In this document: positions 15,567-24,012 of the stretch, piece by piece
How the letters are laid out: each line of letters begins with the position of its first letter
Position numbering within the stretch: the stretch's first letter is position 1
Origin: Lentzea albidocapillata subsp. violacea
Lineage (GTDB): Bacteria > Actinomycetota > Actinomycetes > Mycobacteriales > Pseudonocardiaceae
Reading direction: 5' to 3'
Assembly (NCBI RefSeq): GCF_900100275.1
Contig: NZ_FNET01000030.1
Span: 19,080 to 83,079 of the forward strand
DNA length: 64,000 bases
Notes under the pieces: generated by a model
Told to the model about the DNA's origin: nothing
Databases searched by the model: none
The model's input: only the letters and a program-made list of their open reading frames with translations
Program-made: the position numbers and the translations under genes

Positions 15567-16553
15567 TTGGCCACGCTCAAGGACGTCGCCCGGCTGGCGG
15601 GCGTCTCGGTGAAGACCGTGTCGAACGTGGTCAACGGCTACTCGTTCGTGAAACCGGACAACCGCCGCCGCGTCGAGGAGGCGCTGGAGGCGACCGGTTA
15701 CCGGCCGAACCTCGGCGCCCGCAACCTGCGCCGCGGCCGCACCGGTTTCATCGCCCTGGTCCTGCCCGAGCTCTCGATCCCCTACTTCGCCGAGCTCGCC
15801 GGCCTCGTCATCGCCGCCGCCCAGGACCACGAGTGGAACGTGCTCATCGAGCAGACGTTCGGCACCCTGGCCGGCGAACGCTCCGCGCTGGCCTCCCTGG
15901 GCCCGCACCTGGTCGACGCCGCGATCCTCAGCCCGGAGGCCCTGCAGGTGGACGACTTCCAGCTGCCAGTGCCCGCCGTCCTGCTGGGCGAGCACGCCGT
16001 CGACGTCCCGATCTCCCGCGTGGGCATCGACAACGTGGCCGCCGCCCAGGCCGCCGTCCGCCACCTGATCTCGCTGGGCCACCAGCGCATCGCCGCGATC
16101 GGCGCCCACCCCCACCGAGGCACCGCCGCGCTGCGCCTGGAGGGCTACCGCCGCGCACTGGCCGAAGCCTCGCTGCCGTTCGTCGACGAACTCGTCGTGC
16201 CCGCCCTGAACTACCACCGGGCGGACGGCGCCGCCGCGATGAGGTCGTTGCTGGACCTGCGCACCCCGCCGGACGCCGTGTTCTGCTTCAACGACCTCCT
16301 GGCCATCGGCGCCATGCGGGCGGCCGGCGAACGTTTGGTGCGCGTGCCCCAGGACCTCGCCGTGGTCGGCTTCGACAACAACGAGGAAAGCGCCTACAGC
16401 TCGCCGTCACTCACGTCCGTCGCCCCCGACAAGGCCGCGATCGCCCAAGCGGCCGTCGATCTGCTGCATCGGCGCGTCGAGGCCGGGGACGTCCTCGAGA
16501 ACGTCGAGACGCCGTTCTCCTTGCAGGTGAGGGAAAGTACCGTGGCCCGGTGA
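15567..16553 (+). CDS. LacI family transcriptional repressor
   Basis: 328 residues. The helix-turn-helix is at the very N terminus (ATLKDVARLAGVSVKTVSNVVNG), followed by the hinge helix (RRRVEEALEATGYRPNLGAR). A periplasmic-binding-protein-like effector domain runs to the end, with the usual FCFNDLLAIGAMRA and AVVGFDNNEESAYSSPSLT stretches. TTG 15567 is preferred: GGAGG lies 5 nt before it and the protein then begins exactly where LacI proteins begin. GTG 15564 is an alternative. It is divergent from the ytf-type operon and presumably senses the imported furanose. Confidence 0.92.
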   Translation: MATLKDVARLAGVSVKTVSNVVNGYSFVKPDNRRRVEEALEATGYRPNLGARNLRRGRTGFIALVLPELSIPYFAELAGLVIAAAQDHEWNVLIEQTFGTLAGERSALASLGPHLVDAAILSPEALQVDDFQLPVPAVLLGEHAVDVPISRVGIDNVAAAQAAVRHLISLGHQRIAAIGAHPHRGTAALRLEGYRRALAEASLPFVDELVVPALNYHRADGAAAMRSLLDLRTPPDAVFCFNDLLAIGAMRAAGERLVRVPQDLAVVGFDNNEESAYSSPSLTSVAPDKAAIAQAAVDLLHRRVEAGDVLENVETPFSLQVRESTVAR

Positions 16554-16579
16554 CCGGCCGGCGTGCACCCGCATGACCA

Positions 16580-17845
16580 TCACGACAGCGGGCAGGTCGC
16601 CACATCGGCCGGCCGGGGCAAAGTCGCGGACCGAGGCGGCTGCACCCCGTCCAGCCACCCCTCCAAAGCCACGAACGCCGCCCGATGACAAGGCGCAAGC
16701 GGCCGCAACCGATCCGGATAGGCATCCACCAGCCCATCCACGTGCGTCCCCTGCTCCACCCGGTAGTACCGGTGCAACCGATCAGGCGTCATACCCGCGT
16801 ACACGTCCGAATCCTGGCTGATAGGCAGCAGCACGTCGTAAGTCCCATGCACGGTCAGCAAGGGCCGCTTCACCTTCCCGGTCAACGCGACGCGAGACAC
16901 CGCAGGCCCGGCAACGCGACGCCGCGCCGCATACGAGTAGTCCGCGTCGCAGGAAGGGGTACCAGGAGCACAGAAAGGCACCCCGGCCTCCAGGTCCCCG
17001 TCGAACCCGGGATCGAACTCCTCGCGGTAGATGCGTTGGGTGAGGTCCCAGTAATAGCGGTAGTGGTAGTCCCACAGGAATTCCGTGCCGGCCGGAAAGC
17101 CTGCCGCGACCATCGCGTCGTGCGCGCCCGGTTCGCCTGCCAGGTAGGCCGGGTAGGCGCGCAGGACGGGTGGCAGGAACGTCAGGGGGTTCGGGCCCTT
17201 GACCGTCCACAGTGTCCCCTCCCAGTCGACGCCACCGTCGTAGAGGTGTGGGCGGTTCTCCAGTTGCCAGCGAACCAGGTAGCCGCCGTTGGAGATGCCG
17301 GTGGCGATGGTCCGGCGCGGGGTTCGGCCGTAGCGCTGGGAGACAACGGACTTCGCCGCGATGGTGAGCTGGGTGAAGCGGTGGTTCCACTCCTCCATCG
17401 CGCGGCCGTCGCGGTAGAACTGGACTCCGGTGTTGCCCTTGTCCGTCGAGGCGAAGGCGTAGCCGCGGGAGAGGACCCAGTCGGAGATCGCGCGGTCGTT
17501 GGCGTACTGCTCGCGGACGCCCGGTGCGCCGGTGACGACCAGGCCGCCGTTCCAGCGGTCGGGCAGTCTGACCACGAACTGGGAGTCGTGCCAGCCGTGG
17601 TTGGTGTTGGTGCGCGAGGTGTCCGGGAAGTAGCCGTCGATCTGGATGCCCGGGACCGCGGCGGGGACGGGCAGGGCGGTGCTCGTGAGGCCCGCCCAGT
17701 CGGCCGGGTCGGTGTGGCCGGTGGCGGTGAGGCCGGTCGTGGTGAGGTCGGTCAGGCGGGCGAGTTGCTGGTGTTCGGCGCCGGGGACCGTCATCGCGGA
17801 CGTCGGCGGGGTCAGCGCGAGTACCAGTACCAGCGGGAGCAACAT
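16580..17845 (-). CDS. secreted alpha/beta hydrolase (tannase/feruloyl-esterase-like)
   Basis: 421 residues with an N-terminal signal peptide (MLLPLVLVLALTPPTSA). The nucleophile elbow is GISNGGYLV near residue 195, the acid probably in VHGTYDVLLPISQD, and the catalytic His in EQGTHVDGL. A lid region with FCAPGTPSCDADYS contains paired cysteines. Length and the GxSxGG elbow resemble tannase/feruloyl-esterase-like or 3-hydroxybutyrate-oligomer hydrolases, so it probably cleaves an ester of a plant or storage polymer. It begins 11 bp after the STAS-domain gene on the same strand. Confidence 0.65.
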   Translation of the reverse strand: MLLPLVLVLALTPPTSAMTVPGAEHQQLARLTDLTTTGLTATGHTDPADWAGLTSTALPVPAAVPGIQIDGYFPDTSRTNTNHGWHDSQFVVRLPDRWNGGLVVTGAPGVREQYANDRAISDWVLSRGYAFASTDKGNTGVQFYRDGRAMEEWNHRFTQLTIAAKSVVSQRYGRTPRRTIATGISNGGYLVRWQLENRPHLYDGGVDWEGTLWTVKGPNPLTFLPPVLRAYPAYLAGEPGAHDAMVAAGFPAGTEFLWDYHYRYYWDLTQRIYREEFDPGFDGDLEAGVPFCAPGTPSCDADYSYAARRRVAGPAVSRVALTGKVKRPLLTVHGTYDVLLPISQDSDVYAGMTPDRLHRYYRVEQGTHVDGLVDAYPDRLRPLAPCHRAAFVALEGWLDGVQPPRSATLPRPADVATCPLS

Positions 17846-17856
17846 AGCTGGTCAAG

Positions 17857-18225
17857 CTAGTTGTACGGGCTCGGCGGCAACATGGTTGCCGCCCACACAA
17901 GGCCCGCTTTGAAGGTGGTGAAGCCGAACAGGTCGAGCACCCGGCGGACCTGGGGCTGGGTGTCGTGCACGCTGAACGACTTGCCGTTGTGGTGGGCCGT
18001 GCAGAGCAGGAGCAGCAGCGTGCGCAGGCCGCCGGCGGACAGGAACGTCACCTCGGCCAGGTCGACCGAGACGCGGTCGGTGGTGGTGTCGGTGACGCCG
18101 GGCAGCACGGCGGCGAAGAACACGCCGCAGGTGGTCATGTCCATCTCGCCCTGGCAGCTGGCCACGAAACGGGAGCCGGAGCGTTGTGTCCGTACGGTGA
18201 ACGGACTGTTCTCGCAGGCGGTCAT
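17857..18225 (-). CDS. STAS-domain anti-sigma factor antagonist-like protein
   Basis: About 122 residues with one STAS domain. The key loop VDLAEVTFLSAGGLRTLLLL contains the Ser that anti-sigma kinases phosphorylate in SpoIIAA/RsbV-like proteins. The C-terminal helix region VRRVLDLFGFTTF completes the fold. No cognate kinase or sigma factor lies nearby. ATG 18225 is chosen at the start of the domain, although its ribosome-binding site is weak; GTG 18237 is possible. The gene lies between an AraC regulator and a secreted hydrolase on the same strand. Confidence 0.8.
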   Translation of the reverse strand: MTACENSPFTVRTQRSGSRFVASCQGEMDMTTCGVFFAAVLPGVTDTTTDRVSVDLAEVTFLSAGGLRTLLLLLCTAHHNGKSFSVHDTQPQVRRVLDLFGFTTFKAGLVWAATMLPPSPYN

Positions 18226-18299
18226 GAAACACTTCACCGCACTGCGAGTCCGGACGATAGCAGCGGAAACGAAGTCCGCGACCGGGAAAACGAAGCGCC

Positions 18300-19217
18300 T
18301 CAGCCTGACCGCAGGGTCTTCGACGGCAGGACATCGTACGCGGCGCGGTAGTGCGCGGCGAAGACACTCGGACGGGCGTAACCCCATCGGGCCGCGATTT
18401 CAGTGACAGAACCGTTGCCAGCCCTCAGATCCTCGTGGGCGCATGACAGACGCACGCCCCGAAGGTAGGCCATCGGTGTCGTGGCGAGGTGGCGGCGGAA
18501 GGCGAGTTGCAACGCCCGGATGGACACGCGAGCCGCGCGCGCTATGTCGGCGGCGGAGATGTCAGTCTCGGCGTTGTCCTCGATGAACGTGACCGCGCGG
18601 CGCAGGCTTCTCGGGTGCGCGTCACGCCGATCACCACGCGACGGCCCGGCGTGTGTGGTGTTCGGGAACGCGGCGAGGGTGGTGCTCACCAGCAGACGGG
18701 TCGCATTCGCCGTCACCAATGGGTTGTCGCCGAAGTGCGGCAGCACCTCGTCACGCAGATGCACGCAGGTGGACCACCACACCGCCGCGACCCGGGGCGA
18801 GACCGGCCGGAAACCGGAGAACCGGACACCGTCGGCCACCTCGTCGATCACCGACTGGGTCAGCGTCACCGTCGACAGCCGCGGGTCGAAGATCGCCCCG
18901 ATGAAGGAACTCTCGGGTGGTGCGCTCAGGAACACGTCACCAGGCATCCAGAATCGGTCCTCGCCACCGGAACGGTAGTAGACCATCCCGGCGCCCGTGT
19001 GCCCGAACACGAAGTTGTTCATCGGGTCGACGCTGACTTCCAGCGCGATGCGCCCGTACAGCTCGTCGAACCGGATATGCCCGTGTATTCGTGACGACAT
19101 CCGCATGTGGGGGTGCTCGATGCCGGCGTTGAGACGCATGTGACCGTACGTCGCGTCCAACACTTCGTGCGCCGCGTCCAAGTCCGCCACCTCGACGACT
19201 CGTTCCACGTGCTGCAC
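18300..19217 (-). CDS. AraC family transcriptional regulator
   Basis: About 305 residues. An N-terminal cupin-like AraC-binding domain (RFWMPGDVFLSAPP) is followed by a C-terminal double helix-turn-helix: TDISAADIARAARVSIRALQ, then AFRRHLATTPMAYLRGVRLS and EIAARWGYARPSVFAAHYRAAYDVLPS. The N-terminal part is of the AraC-binding-like type seen in many actinobacterial activators. Start is uncertain (GTG 19217 or 19208). A terminator hairpin separates it from the upstream esterase gene, so it has its own promoter. Target genes may be the STAS and hydrolase genes downstream. Confidence 0.85.
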   Translation of the reverse strand: MQHVERVVEVADLDAAHEVLDATYGHMRLNAGIEHPHMRMSSRIHGHIRFDELYGRIALEVSVDPMNNFVFGHTGAGMVYYRSGGEDRFWMPGDVFLSAPPESSFIGAIFDPRLSTVTLTQSVIDEVADGVRFSGFRPVSPRVAAVWWSTCVHLRDEVLPHFGDNPLVTANATRLLVSTTLAAFPNTTHAGPSRGDRRDAHPRSLRRAVTFIEDNAETDISAADIARAARVSIRALQLAFRRHLATTPMAYLRGVRLSCAHEDLRAGNGSVTEIAARWGYARPSVFAAHYRAAYDVLPSKTLRSG

Positions 19218-19253
19218 GATCCTCGTCCGTTCAGCCGGTGTCCATCGCCAGGA

Positions 19254-19294
19254 CGGCTGCTTCCGCTCACCCGGTGGGCGGGCGGAAGCAGCCG
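19254..19294 (-). terminator. terminator hairpin after the GDSL esterase gene
   Basis: Perfect 12-nt arms CGGCTGCTTCCG (19254-19265) and CGGAAGCAGCCG (19283-19294) just downstream of the stop codon at 19300 on the minus strand, before the AraC start. Confidence 0.8.
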
Positions 19295-19299
19295 GCTCC

Positions 19300-20169
19300 C
19301 TAGATCCGGACGAGCGAGGCCAGCGCGGTCTGTCCCTGCTGGTTCGGGTGGAACACGGCCTCCGGCCCCTCCTGACCCGGCGCCAGCGCGTCGAATCCAC
19401 GCAGGAACGGCGTGCCCGACTCGCACAGGGCGCGACCCTCGAACGTGCCGGGACGGGAGAACGGGCTGGCGTAAGTGGCGTGGACGCCCTTGTACGTCGC
19501 CTTGGCCACGGCGGTGCGAAGGGTGGCGTCGATGCCGTCTGCCACCTGGTTGCCCTGGCTGCGTTCCGCGGTGGTCAGAATGCCCTCGCCGCAGATCGGA
19601 TCGAGCGTGGCGCCGGGCGGGTTGCCCGAAGCGGACACCTGACGGCCGTACCCCACGACGACCACTCGCGCGTGCGGGCTGCGCTTGCGGATCTCGGTGA
19701 GCAGGGCGGTGACGTTGCTGCCCATCTGCGGCAGCCTGGCCAGGATCGCCTCGGTCGGGGCGCCCGTGCAGTCCGCCTGGATGCAGATGCCGCCGTACGT
19801 CGCGTAGCCGATGTCGTTGGTACCGACGGTGAGCAGCACCAGGTCGGTGCTGCGCCGCAGGGCGTCCAGCTGCGCCGGACGGTCCTTGAACGGGCGGGAG
19901 AAGTCCGCGGTGGCGGCGCCGCTGCAACTCACGTTGGTGAACGAGCCGAGCCGGCCCGCCGCGCGCAGGCGGGCGGCCACCTGTTCGCCGTAGGAGTTGT
20001 TGCTGCGCCAGCAGTTGCCGGCGGTTCCGTCCTGGTAGGACCCCGCGCCGGTGCCGGAGGCGTACGAGTCACCGAGCACCACGAGCGACGTGGAGCGGAC
20101 CGCGTTGGCCGTGGGAGCAATCCCCAAAGCAGCCAGAACCGCTGTGAGGACGACGATCGTTCTTTTCAC
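19300..20169 (-). CDS. secreted SGNH/GDSL-type esterase
   Basis: 289 residues. The signal peptide (KRTIVVLTAVLAALG, cleavage near TANA) precedes block I LVVLGDSYASGTGAG with the nucleophile Ser. Block III LLTVGTNDIGYA and the C-terminal FHPNQQGQ supply Gly/Asn and the Asp/His dyad. Six cysteines in CWRSNN, NVSCSG, CIQADC, DPICGEG and LCESG fit the secreted Streptomyces-lipase-like SGNH group with three disulphides. Such enzymes hydrolyse lipids or acyl esters outside the cell. GTG 20169 is preceded by GGGGG. Confidence 0.85.
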   Translation of the reverse strand: MKRTIVVLTAVLAALGIAPTANAVRSTSLVVLGDSYASGTGAGSYQDGTAGNCWRSNNSYGEQVAARLRAAGRLGSFTNVSCSGAATADFSRPFKDRPAQLDALRRSTDLVLLTVGTNDIGYATYGGICIQADCTGAPTEAILARLPQMGSNVTALLTEIRKRSPHARVVVVGYGRQVSASGNPPGATLDPICGEGILTTAERSQGNQVADGIDATLRTAVAKATYKGVHATYASPFSRPGTFEGRALCESGTPFLRGFDALAPGQEGPEAVFHPNQQGQTALASLVRI

Positions 20170-20254
20170 CAGACCCCCGATGTTGATGTCATTGCCGCCC
20201 CATGGTGCCCGACCGACCACCTCGCGCGCCGCCGAACGCGATACTGCGTGATCT

Positions 20255-21262
20255 TCAGCCGGCCGACGTCAGGACGTCCGCGATCTCCTTCAGCAGCGGC
20301 GTCTTGCGGTCGTTCGGCAGGAACGACGCCAGCACCGCGTTCTCCGCCAGCTTCGCGACCTCCGCGCGTCCGAGGTCGAGCGCGGTGGCCACCGCCAGGT
20401 ACTCGCCTTCCAGCGTCGCGCCGAAGAACGGCGGGTCGTCGGTGTTCAGCGTGACCACCACACCGGCGTCGAGCATCTGCCGCACGGGATGCGCCTCGAT
20501 CGACGCCACCTGCCGGGTGCGGACGTTGGATGTCGGGCACACCTCCAGCGGAATCCCCTTCAGCGCCAGGTGTTCCAGCAACGCCGGGTCCTGGTGGCAG
20601 CTCGTGCCGTGGCCGATGCGCTCGGCCCGGAGGTCGCGCACCGCCGACCAGACGGTCTCCGGGCCGGTGGTCTCCCCCGCGTGCGGCACGCTGTGCAGGC
20701 CCGCATCCCTTGCCGCGTCGAAGAAAGGCGCGAACTGGGCACGGCCGATGCCCGCCTCCGGCCCGCCGAGGCCGAAGGAGACCAGGCCGTCAGGGCGTTC
20801 GGACAGCGCGAACGCCAGCGTCTCACGGCCGGCGACCAGGCCCTTCTCGCCAGGGATGTCGAAGCACCAGGCCAGTTCGACGCCCAGCGCCGAGGCTTCC
20901 GCGCGACCGGATTCGAGTCCCGCGAGGAGCTCGTCGCCGGACATGCCGTCCGTCAGGTGGTTGTGCGGCGTCACGGTGACCTCGGCGTACCTGACGTTCT
21001 GCCGCGCCAGTTCGCGGGCGAGGCCGACGACGAGGGTGTGGATGTCGGCGCGGCCCTTCAGCATCGACTGGACCGCCCAGAACACCTTCAGGAAGTGGTC
21101 GAAGTCGCGGAACGTGTAGAAGCGCTCCAGTTCGGCGCGCTCGACGGGCACGCCGGCCTCGGGGTGGCGCCGGGCGAGTTCCAGGACGGTGTCGAGGCCG
21201 GCCGAGCCGACGAGGTGGACGTGCAGTTCGACCTTGGGCAGTGCGTGGATGAACGAACGCAT
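20255..21262 (-). CDS. add: adenosine deaminase
   Basis: 335 residues, a metal-dependent TIM-barrel hydrolase. The zinc motif LHVHLVGS is at the N terminus (usually HxHLDG or HxHLxGS). Further landmarks are HAGET (catalytic Glu and His), RIGHGTSC, and NTDDPPFF near the C terminus (metal Asp). It deaminates adenosine to inosine, or an adenosine analogue, in purine salvage. Related aminodeoxyfutalosine or N6-substituted adenosine deaminases are hard to separate from sequence. The 190-bp upstream region holds a possible leader peptide with its own TANNNT box. Confidence 0.85.
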   Translation of the reverse strand: MRSFIHALPKVELHVHLVGSAGLDTVLELARRHPEAGVPVERAELERFYTFRDFDHFLKVFWAVQSMLKGRADIHTLVVGLARELARQNVRYAEVTVTPHNHLTDGMSGDELLAGLESGRAEASALGVELAWCFDIPGEKGLVAGRETLAFALSERPDGLVSFGLGGPEAGIGRAQFAPFFDAARDAGLHSVPHAGETTGPETVWSAVRDLRAERIGHGTSCHQDPALLEHLALKGIPLEVCPTSNVRTRQVASIEAHPVRQMLDAGVVVTLNTDDPPFFGATLEGEYLAVATALDLGRAEVAKLAENAVLASFLPNDRKTPLLKEIADVLTSAG

Positions 21263-21315
21263 GGCAAAGCTCCCCGTGCGAGGCGAAGGTGAGAGGTGGC
21301 GGAGGAACGGACGAC

Positions 21316-21378
21316 TCAGGGAGCGAGGTCGCCGCGTTCGGTGTCAGCGCCGTAGAGCGGCAGCTTGAAGTCCGGCAC
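21316..21378 (-). CDS. possible 20-residue leader peptide upstream of add
   Basis: A short open frame from GTG 21378 reads as a 20-residue peptide with core PDFKLPLYGADTERGDLAP before TGA. The GTG lies exactly 7 nt after TAGCTT (21391-21386), the same leaderless layout used by other genes here; a TTG at 21387 is an alternative start. The stop is 53 bp before add. The composition is protein-like rather than repetitive, but the frame is so short that chance is possible. It could be a translated leader that regulates add, or a small protein. Confidence 0.4.
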   Translation of the reverse strand: MPDFKLPLYGADTERGDLAP

Positions 21379-21473
21379 GATCTCCAAGCTAGCAGCACCG
21401 AGCGCGGTGGCGGCATTTTCGGCTCAGTTGCACGGCGAAAAACTCGGTAGCGGTGCGGGCTAGCGTGGGGCAG

Positions 21474-22211
21474 GTGAAGGGATTCAATCCGAGTTTCAGT
21501 CCCGAAACGGCCAAGAACTACGACAACTCACCTCGCGGCGACGAGGCCGAGACGGTCCGCTTCCTCGCGGCGTTCGGCCGGAGCGCCTTGGAGTTCGCGA
21601 TCGGCACCGGCCGCATCGCGTTGCCCCTCAAGGAGTCCGGTGTCGAGGTGGACGGCGTCGAGCTCTCCCCCGACATGGTCGCGCGCATGCGGGAAAAACC
21701 CGGCGGCGACGACATCGACGTGGTGATGGGCGACATGTCCAGCGTCGGCACCGGCCGCACGTATCCGTTGGTGTACCTGGTCTACAACACGATCACGAAC
21801 CTGCTCACCCAGGACGACCAGGTGCGGTGCTTCGAGAACGCCGCACGTCACCTCACCGCGGACGGCGTGTTCGTGATCGAGTGCGGCGTGCCGAGCTGGG
21901 CGGCGCGGCAACGCCACCAGTTCATCGACGTGGAGGCCGTCGAGGTCGACCACGTCGAGCTGGACGTCAACCGCTACGACCCGGTCACCCAGCTGCTCGA
22001 CGAGAACCACGTGCACATCGGCGCGGACGGCATCCGGTTCGGCGCGATCCGGCAGCGGCTGTCCTACCCGTCGGAGTTCGACCTCATGGCTCGGATCGCG
22101 GGGCTGCGGCTGCGCGAACGGCACGGCGGCTGGAACGGCGAGCCGTTCGTCGCGGACAGCAGGCGGCACGTGAGCGTGTACGAACCTGACGTCGGCCGCG
22201 TCAGGAGTTGA
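21474..22211 (+). CDS. class I SAM-dependent methyltransferase
   Basis: 245 residues with the Rossmann methyltransferase fold. Motif I is ALEFAIGTGRIALPL, acidic loop VDGVELSPDM, then VVMGDMSSV and the motif IV region YPLVYLVYNTITNLL. Aromatic-rich insert near residues 140-200 suggests a small-molecule or peptide substrate. GTG 21474 lies 7 nt after TAGCGT with no ribosome-binding site, so a leaderless start is likely. The C terminus overlaps the convergent NTF2-like gene by 11 bp. Substrate unknown. Confidence 0.85.
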   Translation: MKGFNPSFSPETAKNYDNSPRGDEAETVRFLAAFGRSALEFAIGTGRIALPLKESGVEVDGVELSPDMVARMREKPGGDDIDVVMGDMSSVGTGRTYPLVYLVYNTITNLLTQDDQVRCFENAARHLTADGVFVIECGVPSWAARQRHQFIDVEAVEVDHVELDVNRYDPVTQLLDENHVHIGADGIRFGAIRQRLSYPSEFDLMARIAGLRLRERHGGWNGEPFVADSRRHVSVYEPDVGRVRS

Positions 22212-22596
22212 ACGCTTCCAGCGCCTCGGCCTTGATCTGGTCGAACTGTGCGGCCATCGCCTCGGACAGGGCCTGGGCGCCGGACAGCGGACGCACCATG
22301 ACGGTGAACTCGTCGATCAACCCATCCTCGTCGAGGTGCAGGAAGTCGCAGCCCTGGATCTCCTTGCCGCCCACCTCGGTCCGGAACACCAGCGCGTGGT
22401 TGGGGCCGTCGATGATCTCACGTTCGTAGCGGAAGTTCTCGAACACCCGCATGACGCCGCGCAGGATCGCCGCGGTGATCGGCTTGCCGGGGTACGGCGC
22501 GAACGCGACAGGGCTGGTGAACACGACGTTGTCGGCCAGGCACGCCGCCATCGCCTCGGTGTCCCGTGCTTCGACCGCCTTGCGGAATGCGTTCAC
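22201..22596 (-). CDS. NTF2-like / SnoaL-like family protein
   Basis: 131 residues, an NTF2-superfamily cone fold. It opens FRKAVEARDTEAMAACLADNVVFTSPV and continues with ITAAILRGVMRVFENFRYEREII and VGGKEIQGCDFLHLDEDGLIDEF, typical of actinobacterial SnoaL-like proteins. GTG start at 22596. It is divergent from a PadR regulator 58 bp away with a near-palindrome between them, so it is probably controlled by PadR. Catalytic or binding role not determinable. Confidence 0.8.
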   Translation of the reverse strand: MNAFRKAVEARDTEAMAACLADNVVFTSPVAFAPYPGKPITAAILRGVMRVFENFRYEREIIDGPNHALVFRTEVGGKEIQGCDFLHLDEDGLIDEFTVMVRPLSGAQALSEAMAAQFDQIKAEALEAFNS

Positions 22597-22612
22597 AGCG
22601 ACGCCCTCACAT

Positions 22613-22628
22613 ACTCAACTTGTTGACT
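22613..22628. promoter_or_regulatory. PadR-type operator candidate
   Basis: ACTCAAC-TT-GTTGACT (22613-22628), an inverted repeat with one mismatch, lies between the divergent NTF2-like gene (22596) and padR-type gene (22655). Confidence 0.5.
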
Positions 22629-22654
22629 AGGTCGATGCACCGTAACCTGCTGCT

Positions 22655-23227
22655 ATGTCGCTGCGCAATGCCGTGATGGCGGCCCTGCTCGACGGGGAGT
22701 CGTCCGGCTACGACCTGGCCAAGGCGTTCGACGCGTCGGTGGCGAACTTCTGGATCTGCACGCCACAGCAGCTCTACCGGGAGCTGGACCGCATGGAGGC
22801 GGACGGGCTGATCGTCGCCAGGACGGTCGAGCAGGAACGCCGGCCGAACAAGCGCCTGTTCTCGCTCACCGAGCAGGGCCGCGAGGAGCTGACGGGGTTC
22901 ACGGCCGGGCCGCACAAACCCACCGCGATCCGCGACGAACTGCTGGTGGCGGTGCTGGCAGCGGACTCCGGTGACGTCGAGGGGGTGCTGGCCTCGATCC
23001 GCGAACGCAAGCAGTGGGCCGAGGCGAAGGTCGCGCGCTACGAACGACTCAGGGCCAAGTTGCTCGACGGCCGTTCGGAGGAGGACTTCCTGGCCACCGC
23101 CGAACGGGTCGGGCCGTACCTGACCTTGTTGCGCGGCTTGTCGTTCGAGCGGGACAACGTGCGGTGGTGTGCCAGGAGCCTCACCGTGCTGGAGCGGCGT
23201 GGTGTTCGGCTCGACGCGCCGGGGTGA
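22655..23227 (+). CDS. PadR family transcriptional regulator
   Basis: 190 residues. The N-terminal winged helix has SLRNAVMAALLDGESSGYDLAKAF and IVARTVEQERRPNKRLFSLTEQG, and the Vir-like C-terminal helical dimerisation domain follows, so it is a subfamily-2 PadR. These repressors respond to phenolics or drugs. The ATG lies 6 nt after TAACCT, so the transcript may be leaderless. It is divergent from an NTF2-like gene and shares its control region. Confidence 0.9.
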   Translation: MSLRNAVMAALLDGESSGYDLAKAFDASVANFWICTPQQLYRELDRMEADGLIVARTVEQERRPNKRLFSLTEQGREELTGFTAGPHKPTAIRDELLVAVLAADSGDVEGVLASIRERKQWAEAKVARYERLRAKLLDGRSEEDFLATAERVGPYLTLLRGLSFERDNVRWCARSLTVLERRGVRLDAPG

Positions 23228-23242
23228 GGTTGAATCGGGTCC

Positions 23243-23551
23243 ATGAACGGCATTTCGCTCTTGCAGGAGGCACTCAGCGCGCCCGCGGCAGAGGCGCGCA
23301 ACCGGTTCGCGGGGCGGCTCAACGGCTACCTCGACGGGTCCGGCGTCGTGCACGCCGTGCGGTTGCAGGGCTGGCTCGGGCTGGAGGTGCCGGGCCCCGG
23401 CTGTCACGTCGGCACCGGCAGCTGGGACTTCACCCGCTTCAAGGCGACCACGTCACCGGTGACGTGCGGGCGCTGCCGTTCCGCCGGGCTGCTCACCAGC
23501 TCGTTCACCGGAGGCCCGCACCAGCAGACACTGGACCTCGAAGGCATCTAG
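23243..23551 (+). CDS. small protein of unknown function with CxxC
   Basis: 102 residues. N-terminal helix ISLLQEALSAPAAEARNRFAGRL, then a Gly/Trp-rich central part and a C-terminal SPVTCGRCRSAGLL with a CxxC pair that could bind metal. No signal peptide. It starts 15 bp after padR. Its TAG stop is inside CTAG (23548-23551), shared with the stop of the convergent acetyltransferase. I do not recognise the family. Confidence 0.6.
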   Translation: MNGISLLQEALSAPAAEARNRFAGRLNGYLDGSGVVHAVRLQGWLGLEVPGPGCHVGTGSWDFTRFKATTSPVTCGRCRSAGLLTSSFTGGPHQQTLDLEGI

Positions 23552-23940
23552 AGCGCGGCGCGGTTGCGCAGCCCCATCCCGGTCAGCGCGGTCATGCCCA
23601 GGCGCTCGTAGTACGGCCGCAACGCGTCGTCGCACGTGAGGTCCACCGAGTACAGGTGCGCGGCCTCGGCCACGATGCGCCGCATCAGCTCCGTGCCGAT
23701 GCCCTGGCCCTGGAACTCCAGCCGCACCTCCAGCCATGGGACGAACGCGGTCAGCACGCCGTCGCTGATCATGTTCACGAAGCCGACGACGTCGTCCGGT
23801 GAACGCGCGATCACCACGCGATAGCTTCCGCGCAGCACGGCGAGGTGCCGGGCCGGCGACGGCGGGGTGGGCCAGCCCACGAAGAACCCGGCGAGATCGG
23901 CCTCGGTCAGTCCGTCGAGATCGGTGCGGTACGAGATCAC
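23548..23940 (-). CDS. GNAT family N-acetyltransferase
   Basis: 130 residues, a minimal GNAT fold. Strand 4 and the pyrophosphate loop are EVRLEFQGQGIGTELMRRIV (Q/RxxGxG motif), preceded by DVVGFVNMISDG and followed by YSVDLTCDDALRPYYERLGM. It transfers an acetyl group from acetyl-CoA to an unknown amine. GTG 23940 is the best start for the fold; no good ribosome-binding site is visible. Stop codon overlaps that of the convergent gene. Confidence 0.82.
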   Translation of the reverse strand: MISYRTDLDGLTEADLAGFFVGWPTPPSPARHLAVLRGSYRVVIARSPDDVVGFVNMISDGVLTAFVPWLEVRLEFQGQGIGTELMRRIVAEAAHLYSVDLTCDDALRPYYERLGMTALTGMGLRNRAAL

Positions 23941-24012
23941 CGCTGCATTGAACCGTTCCTGCCGGACATCCGTAGGGTGGTTTCTACCAATTCGGACGCT
24001 AAGCTGCTGGTC

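Noticed and set aside
18226..18299. Kinase or sigma factor partner for the STAS protein
   Set aside because: No coding frame fits; the nearest genes are an AraC regulator and a hydrolase.
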